Part shown: positions 59,082 to 64,000 of the stretch, piece by piece
Position numbering within the stretch: the stretch's first letter is position 1
Layout of the letters: every line of letters begins with the position of its first letter
Assembly: GCA_937911265.1 (NCBI GenBank)
Contig: CALDRG010000057.1
Coordinates: forward strand, 23,003 to 87,002
Direction: 5' to 3'
Source: Thalassarchaeum sp002495735
GTDB taxonomy: Archaea > Thermoplasmatota > Poseidoniia > Poseidoniales > Thalassarchaeaceae
Length of the DNA: 64,000 bases
The notes under the pieces: model-generated
What the model was told of the DNA's origin: nothing
The model's input: only the letters and a program-made list of their open reading frames with translations
Database searches by the model: none
Position numbers and translations under genes: made by a program

Positions 59082-59177
59082 GCGCTCCAAGACAACCGAC
59101 CCAGACTCTTGAACCCTACATCCCGGAAACGATGGTATCAGGGCCATCTTCATGCACTCAAGTCCCCTCGAAGGAGC

Positions 59178-59585
59178 GTGCAGTTAGCGCCTGAGAGCAA
59201 CCTCAGGGCCAATACGGTCCTCGCCGCATGGGTGTGCATAGCCCTCGGTAGCGGCATCATCCTCACATCCGGTATCTCTGCTTTCGCCCTAGCCGTAGCC
59301 GTTCCACTTGCAATCGTTGGAATCGTGCTTCTGATCGTCGGATTAGGGATGGCTGCCGAGGAGAATGCAGATCCCGAGAAGGTTGCCGCATGGGAGCCCG
59401 ATTCCACCAAGATGCCAGATGCCGGTCGGGTGATGTACCGGGTTGACACTACTCTGGAGTCACCAATCAGGACCTCTGTGCTATGTGGAAGGTGCGGTAA
59501 TCTCGATTGGGTCGACGGACCAAAGCCGAAGACCCACTCTTGCAACTCATGTTCGACTCTTCTCTGGGAGTCCGAAGAGGAGTAA
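59178..59585 (+). CDS. two-helix membrane protein with C-terminal zinc ribbon
   Basis: 135 residues from GTG 59178, preceded by AAGGAGC; a TTG at 59109 in the same frame would add 23 residues. Two adjacent helices (about 13-33 and 36-58 from the GTG) form a hairpin in the membrane. The cytoplasmic end has a zinc ribbon with C-x2-C pairs (LCGRCGNLDW and SCNSCSTLLW). Function is unknown; such ribbons on small membrane proteins often bind nucleic acid or partners. It lies 74 bases before pheS with a hairpin directly behind its stop. Confidence 0.65.
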   Translation: MQLAPESNLRANTVLAAWVCIALGSGIILTSGISAFALAVAVPLAIVGIVLLIVGLGMAAEENADPEKVAAWEPDSTKMPDAGRVMYRVDTTLESPIRTSVLCGRCGNLDWVDGPKPKTHSCNSCSTLLWESEEE

Positions 59586-59586
59586 C

Positions 59587-59606
59587 CGCCGCCCCTAAGG
59601 GCGGCG
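59587..59606. promoter_or_regulatory. 8-bp GC-rich hairpin with CTAA loop between a membrane-protein gene and pheS
   Basis: CGCCGCCC (59587-59594), loop CTAA, GGGCGGCG (59599-59606). It starts one base after the preceding stop codon (59585) and ends 53 bases before the pheS ATG. The CTAA loop is the same as in the hairpin at 99-116. No T-tract follows. Confidence 0.6.
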
Positions 59607-59659
59607 CATCGACAAGCATCAAGTGGACGGTCCAATTCGGCAAGGTCCAAGGTGGTACG

Positions 59660-61150
59660 ATGGATCTAGGCAACAACGAGCGCCGGATGCTGCGTGTGAT
59701 GCTGTCAAAACCTGCCCACTCATGGTCTCTGGAACAACTACTGTCGGAGACGGGCTGGGACGATCAGGTCCACGTAGCCGGAGCCGGAGCAGGCCTCGCA
59801 GAAGCCGGGCTAGTAGAGGTCTTTGAGGAGCGAGTAAACTCAGTCTCACTAGGCGAAGAGGGTTCATCGGCCGCATCTGCAGGATTGCTCGAGGCCCGAC
59901 TGTGGGGGTGGATTAGCGAGCAGCAGCCAGACGACAGGACGATGGCTGCATTATCATCTGAGTTCGAGCGACACGAGGCTGGCCCGGGAGTCGGATTGCT
60001 CAAGGCTCTGGGAGTCAGGCTCGAGGCAGGCTCCATGGTGGCTGAGAACGAGGGCTCGGTGACTTCTGCCATCGAGCAGAGGTCCGCATTCATCGAATCC
60101 CTATCGGGCGGTCCCCTCGAGCAGTCCGCACTGGACGCCGACATGGTGAGTCACTTCTCATCCCGCAAAGGTCTGATTGTAGTAGAGGGACGTGTTTTAC
60201 GGAGCTGGACCCTCACTGAGGTAGGATCCTCTGTCGACGCATCAACGCTCGAAGAAGTTGACCTGATTGGAGATGTCACTCCCGAGTTGCTCCAAGGAGA
60301 GGACTGGAGGGATGCGAGATTCAAGCCGTTCGATGTCAACGCCCCCACTCCTACTCCCTCTGGAGGAAGGCCTCATCCACTACAGGCACTGATCGAGATG
60401 ATTCGCTCGGTCTTCCTCGAGATGGGATTCTCCGAGATCGAGGGAGACTTCGTCCAGTCGGCAGGCTGGAACATGGATTCGCTGTTCATCCCTCAGTCTC
60501 ATCCGGCTCGAACCATGCAGGACACCTTCTACCTCTCCGAGCCAGAGCAGATCGAGGTCGAACAGGAGTACCTCGATTTGTGGGCCAAAGTGCACGAGCA
60601 CGGCCACGACACCGGTAGCAGAGGGTGGGGAACTCCCTTCGACCAGAGGGAGGCTAAGAAGGCACTTCTGAGGACCCATACCACGGTCAACACCGTCCGG
60701 CACATCGCCGAGAACCCGCACAAGCCCTGCCGTGTGTTTGGAATCGGTAGGGTGTTCCGTCAGGAGTCGATAGATCGAACGCATCTCCCGGAGTTCTACC
60801 AGATTGAAGGTATCATCCACGAGTCCGAGGCCAACCTGCCGATGCTCATCTCAACGCTCAAGACGTTCTACTCCAAGATGGGTTTCCCAGACGTCAGGGT
60901 GCGCCCCGCCTATTTCCCCTACACCGAGCCGAGCGTCGAGGTAGACGTCATGTGGAGAGGAGAATGGCTCGAGCTCGGTGGCTCCGGTATTTTCCGTCCC
61001 GAGGTCACAGAACCTCTCGGGACCGAGTGGCCCGTTTGTGCTTGGGGTTTGGGACTAGAGCGCTTAGCGATGCTTATTCTGGATTTGGACGATATCCGCG
61101 AGTTATACCAACCCGATCTAGAGCGACTTCGACGGATGCCAATCCTCTAA
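59660..61150 (+). CDS. pheS: phenylalanyl-tRNA synthetase alpha subunit, archaeal/eukaryotic type
   Basis: 496 residues from ATG 59660; the frame is open from 59507 but that part overlaps the upstream gene. An N-terminal winged-helix region of about 200 residues is followed by the class II catalytic domain: motif 2 FGIGRVFRQESIDRTHLPEFYQIEG and motif 3 WGLGLERLAMLIL. HPLQALIEMIRSVFLEMGF marks the start of the catalytic domain. The beta subunit is not in the window. Its last 77 bases are also coding on the other strand for the YHYH protein tail. Confidence 0.96.
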   Translation: MDLGNNERRMLRVMLSKPAHSWSLEQLLSETGWDDQVHVAGAGAGLAEAGLVEVFEERVNSVSLGEEGSSAASAGLLEARLWGWISEQQPDDRTMAALSSEFERHEAGPGVGLLKALGVRLEAGSMVAENEGSVTSAIEQRSAFIESLSGGPLEQSALDADMVSHFSSRKGLIVVEGRVLRSWTLTEVGSSVDASTLEEVDLIGDVTPELLQGEDWRDARFKPFDVNAPTPTPSGGRPHPLQALIEMIRSVFLEMGFSEIEGDFVQSAGWNMDSLFIPQSHPARTMQDTFYLSEPEQIEVEQEYLDLWAKVHEHGHDTGSRGWGTPFDQREAKKALLRTHTTVNTVRHIAENPHKPCRVFGIGRVFRQESIDRTHLPEFYQIEGIIHESEANLPMLISTLKTFYSKMGFPDVRVRPAYFPYTEPSVEVDVMWRGEWLELGGSGIFRPEVTEPLGTEWPVCAWGLGLERLAMLILDLDDIRELYQPDLERLRRMPIL

Positions 61151-63014
61151 TCATAATCACTGCCATAGCGAGCATGGCGATAATCGAACCCCCGTTAGGG
61201 GGAATTATCTCAGAGGGTAGGGCTATCAGACTGAGGCCCTCGGTTGACTGCCCTCCCGGAGGGGGGCCAGGATTACAGTCATCTGGAGGCGGACCTATTC
61301 CTGGGCCCCAAGTCTCTCCATGCCCAGCACAGGGGTCATCTTCTCCTCCAGAAGACAATTCACCTCTGTAGCAGTTGATGAAGTAGGGGAATCCAATTCC
61401 CCCCTCTCCGTTCTCCCATGTGCTGTGGTAGTGATAGATGCCTTCTGGCCAATCCGGTGTGGCTGCATAATGACCATTGCACGAGTCCAAATCCCCAAGT
61501 TCGGCTACGTACTCGTAGTCATCGATTCCGTTGTAACCGGTCTCACCATCTTTGAGCCTGTATGACGAGGTCATTTCAGAAACCTCCTCATCCTCATCCC
61601 AGCCGACAAATCCGTAAATTGAGTAGCCGTCGAGGGCAAATCCAATTATCGGAGAGTGTTCGGTCACCGTCCTCGATGATTCTATGCTGTAGTTCAACCA
61701 AGTCTGTTCACCTTCAGGGTGCCAATGAATACAGTTGCCGTCGGCATGATAGTGATACTCGCCACCAGGTCCAGAGTGCCCGAGACACAGGCCCAACCAG
61801 ATCTCTTGCCGATCTTCCTCATACGCTCCCTCATGGCCGGCCACTGCATCACCCCCTGGGCCATCTTCGGGCCCGTAGATCGCAACTCCGTTGACCGCGA
61901 ACGCAATAGCCCCCCTATCTGGCGCCATCGTACAGCCATCAGATGAAACACTTGGATTGCACATACTGTCATTGGTAGGCTCCAATGGAATGACCCATGC
62001 TGAGTCTTGTTGACTCGCACAACAGCCCGGTCCTGAGTGGAAGTCATGATTGGGCAGGCCGTTGGTACTGATTGTGATGTTCCCGTCCTCTATGACGTAA
62101 CTGACATCGCAGACATGGTTGTCGAAACCAGACGTGTTGTAATCATCAACGCCACCGCCGAATCCGACGTCGGTGTCGTTGCACAGCAACGTCATGTCCC
62201 ACCATTCCTCAGAACCAGTCTCAACTACGGGCTCTGGCTCTTCGTCATACTCGCATGAACCATCGTCTTCTTCGGCGTCCTCGTCGTAGTTACTGGCCTC
62301 CGGGTCGGTGCAACCGCGAGTAGGTTCCGGCTCTGCCGCTGGCTCAGTGACTGTGATGTTGAATACCTCAGTCTCGCGCGAGTCAACCCAGGTACCACAG
62401 GTCCCCCTAACCGTGATGGTCAAGTTCTCTTGGATGTTTGAGAACCCTAGGTTGAACCTACCATCCTCATCGTATGGCAGATTGAGGCTGAACTCGGCTA
62501 TGTCGCCGTCAGACCACTCTAGATTGCAGGTATCCATGCTCTGGTGGACCAAGACTCCCGAGGCTGTGGTGCTATTTCCTCGCTCGACAGTTATCTCGTT
62601 GCTGCTGACTACGATTACCGTGTACCCCTCGTCAGGGTACTCAATCATGAATGTGGCTGACCACCTCGATTCTTGGCCGATGCTGTCAGTGGCCACTATC
62701 TTGACTGCGTGGCTCCCGATTCCAAGTTGAGAGATGTCGATGATTATATTACCGTCGGTATCCATCTGATGCTGAATCTCGATACCGTCGAGGGACACGG
62801 ACAAAGTCAATTCGATCATCTCCTCGTCTGTGATGCTCAGACTCAGTGAATCGATGCTGCCGATGAGGATGTTGGTCGGAATGTCGCCTTCAATCACTGG
62901 GGCTAGGTTCTCACCCTCCTTCTGGACATCGAAGAACAGTACACCGACCATCACGCTGACAATCATCAGTCCCGCGAGAAATAGTGAGCGAGCCACTCCA
63001 TCGTCATCTGCCAT
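61074..63014 (-). CDS. membrane-anchored YHYH-domain surface protein with one DDGSC repeat
   Basis: 646 residues from ATG 63014; an upstream ATG at 63077 is less likely because it overlaps the preceding gene. An N-terminal helix (about 9-29) is followed by Ig-like beta domains (to about 225), one Cys repeat (RGCTDPEASNYDEDAEE, ending DDGSCEY) like those of the lipoprotein at 25461, and a large YHYH domain (about 260-570) with GEYHYHADGN, the partner motif GIYHYHST, and many Cys pairs. A C-terminal helix (SIIAMLAMAVIMI) anchors it. YHYH proteins are poorly understood; the His motifs suggest metal binding. It lies 52 bases after the SCO1-type gene. Its last 25 codons are antisense to pheS. Confidence 0.82.
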   Translation of the reverse strand: MADDDGVARSLFLAGLMIVSVMVGVLFFDVQKEGENLAPVIEGDIPTNILIGSIDSLSLSITDEEMIELTLSVSLDGIEIQHQMDTDGNIIIDISQLGIGSHAVKIVATDSIGQESRWSATFMIEYPDEGYTVIVVSSNEITVERGNSTTASGVLVHQSMDTCNLEWSDGDIAEFSLNLPYDEDGRFNLGFSNIQENLTITVRGTCGTWVDSRETEVFNITVTEPAAEPEPTRGCTDPEASNYDEDAEEDDGSCEYDEEPEPVVETGSEEWWDMTLLCNDTDVGFGGGVDDYNTSGFDNHVCDVSYVIEDGNITISTNGLPNHDFHSGPGCCASQQDSAWVIPLEPTNDSMCNPSVSSDGCTMAPDRGAIAFAVNGVAIYGPEDGPGGDAVAGHEGAYEEDRQEIWLGLCLGHSGPGGEYHYHADGNCIHWHPEGEQTWLNYSIESSRTVTEHSPIIGFALDGYSIYGFVGWDEDEEVSEMTSSYRLKDGETGYNGIDDYEYVAELGDLDSCNGHYAATPDWPEGIYHYHSTWENGEGGIGFPYFINCYRGELSSGGEDDPCAGHGETWGPGIGPPPDDCNPGPPPGGQSTEGLSLIALPSEIIPPNGGSIIAMLAMAVIMIRGLASVEVALDRVGITRGYRPNPE

Positions 63015-63066
63015 ATCTCCGAACCAGAAACAGAGGTATTTCAAAGAGGCAGTATCTATTATTGCA

Positions 63067-64000
63067 TTAGGCTTCATCTACCAGTTCTTTCAAATCGTGA
63101 AGGAACTCATCTGCTTCCCAGTAAATTCCAGAGTAGGCGACACGCTTGCGCAGCTGTTTGTCGAGGATGAAGGTCACTGTCGTGTGGCCAACTTCGTACT
63201 GCCCCAAGGACTCTTCATGAGGATCCGCCCCGTCATCATCACTGCTACCCGTACTCGTGACTATGCATGACAACCAATCCCCATCCGATCTTTCGTAGCC
63301 GTCGTCGCACATGCAGTGAGCCCCGCCTCCTGAACCCATTACCCAGCCACGCCCATTGCAGTCCACACCAGGGGGCAGGTTGTCGAGGACGGCGTTGCTG
63401 GCAGCCCAAGCAAGGTGAGTACCAGCACTGAGGGTAATGGATGAGATGCTCTCTTGGGCCTCTGCCCAAGATCCGTTCTCTACATCCCATACGTGCAGCA
63501 CCCACGACCATTCACTATCCGACTGCCAGTCTCCGAGGACCCCCTCAGTCATGTCATAACTGATGTTAGACTCGCTGAAAACCCGCATAGCGAAATCACT
63601 CCCGCTCAGGCCCACTCCGTCTTCGTCGTGGTGGAATGTTGAATTGTCGGGGTAAAGCACTGCAATCCGATTAGACTCATCCTCGGGCGGCTGACTGGCG
63701 TTTATGTGCTCGTTATCCACTAACACATTCCACGATCTGTACGTATCTTGGAGGGTGGTTGTCGGCCCGGTTAGGTGATGCCAATCGTAGCCCATCAAAT
63801 CGGTCCACTCAGCGAGGTGGCTGATTGTGTCTCGAGCCGGATCTATTGTGACTGAGATAATTACGACTTCATCGGAATAATCACCGAGGTTTTGGTCGAT
63901 GTAGTCTAGGTTGGCCGAAATGACTAGGCATATATCGGGGCAAGATGTGTAAACGAATGCAACGACTACGACTTTACCTTCGTATTCAGAGAGTGTGAAC
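63067..64000 (-). CDS. SCO1/SenC-like copper/redox protein with large EGF-like insertion, 5' end outside window
   Basis: The frame is open to the window edge, so the start and signal are missing. The visible N-terminal end reads TLSEYEGKVVVVAFVYTSC, then PDICLVISANLDYI, giving the SCO1 copper motif C-x3-C (CPDIC), and later VTIDPARDTISHLAEW, both classic SCO1 blocks. The third ligand is the His of YEVGHTTVTFILDKQLRKRVAYSG (codon 63184-63186). Between WHHLTG and that His lie about 190 residues against some 35 in ordinary SCO1, including a Cys-rich EGF-like piece (AHCMCDDGYE). SCO1 proteins load copper into cytochrome oxidase or act as thiol reductants outside the membrane. The YHYH gene follows. 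Confidence 0.85.
   Translation of the reverse strand, partial: FTLSEYEGKVVVVAFVYTSCPDICLVISANLDYIDQNLGDYSDEVVIISVTIDPARDTISHLAEWTDLMGYDWHHLTGPTTTLQDTYRSWNVLVDNEHINASQPPEDESNRIAVLYPDNSTFHHDEDGVGLSGSDFAMRVFSESNISYDMTEGVLGDWQSDSEWSWVLHVWDVENGSWAEAQESISSITLSAGTHLAWAASNAVLDNLPPGVDCNGRGWVMGSGGGAHCMCDDGYERSDGDWLSCIVTSTGSSDDDGADPHEESLGQYEVGHTTVTFILDKQLRKRVAYSGIYWEADEFLHDLKELVDEA

Overview
The window reads as a compact stretch of a planktonic marine archaeal chromosome. The most likely source is Marine Group II (Candidatus Poseidoniia, Thermoplasmatota); this lineage call is an inference from gene content and style, not a database match. Archaeal markers seen directly are a membrane-inserted LonB protease, ribosomal proteins L40e, L37e, L44e and S27e, aIF2-alpha, Nop10, the PolD small subunit DP1, a Nob1-like PIN nuclease, UPF0147 and an archaeal-type TyrRS. 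Mixed with these are genes of bacterial type: a class II CCA-adding enzyme, an Escherichia coli-style PurF, a long HMG-CoA synthase, SufS-SufE-SufT, FolD, LysE and a DedA-family protein. All five tRNA genes encode their 3' CCA.

Layout. 0-9.8 kb: a secreted thioredoxin/CARDB-type surface protein, LonB, an MFS exporter, an isoaspartyl peptidase, UPF0147, a class V aminotransferase, a LysE exporter coupled to L40e. 10-16 kb: PurA, a small Cys-rich protein, then a proline-use unit (P5C dehydrogenase, Na+/proline symporter) ending in a PAP2-type membrane protein. 15.7-19.4 kb: a Pit phosphate transporter fused to a DUF47/PhoU-like domain, and a thioredoxin-CcdA fusion. 19.4-25.4 kb: tRNA-Val, DeoC, SerC, PdxT, a COG2108-type radical SAM protein, a Fe-S PD-(D/E)XK nuclease with an OB-like tail, tRNA-Ser and a ubiquitin-like protein. 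25.4-30 kb: a repeat-bearing lipoprotein phosphodiesterase, then the conserved archaeal operon L44e-S27e-aIF2alpha-Nop10-PAC2. 30-37 kb: two small membrane proteins, L37e, PurF, a propeller/PKD protein, and an ETF/glutaryl-CoA dehydrogenase unit. 37-47 kb: a membrane propeller protein, TyrRS, HMG-CoA synthase, a second acyl-CoA dehydrogenase divergent from a degenerate GcvH, the CCA enzyme, a SerK-like ParB-fold protein, a PCMT-like protein, a second tRNA-Val and CinA-C. 47-59 kb: DP1, a HAD phosphatase, MoaD-like, TatA, Nob1, a DedA-type protein, a membrane-tethered HTH regulator beside a 1000-residue calcium-loop lipoprotein, tRNA-Glu, a SLOG/DUF2493 protein, sufS-sufE-sufT, FolD and tRNA-Thr. 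59-64 kb: a zinc-ribbon membrane protein, PheS, a YHYH surface protein and a SCO1-type protein cut by the window end.

How it fits together. The content suits a heterotroph living on peptides, amino acids and probably lipids (proline catabolism, glutaryl-CoA and other acyl-CoA oxidation through ETF, peptidase), with a large investment in surface lipoproteins and redox proteins. Genes are packed so tightly that stop codons overlap starts, convergent genes overlap by up to 77 bases, and three tRNA 3' ends lie 0-1 base from a convergent stop codon.

No CRISPR array, insertion sequence, integrase, prophage or replication origin was seen. The most unusual items are a set of short perfect hairpins between genes, a GcvH that has lost its lipoyl lysine, an L44e with three of four zinc cysteines missing, a SCO1 protein with a large EGF-like insertion beside a YHYH protein, and the membrane HTH regulator/calcium-loop lipoprotein pair.
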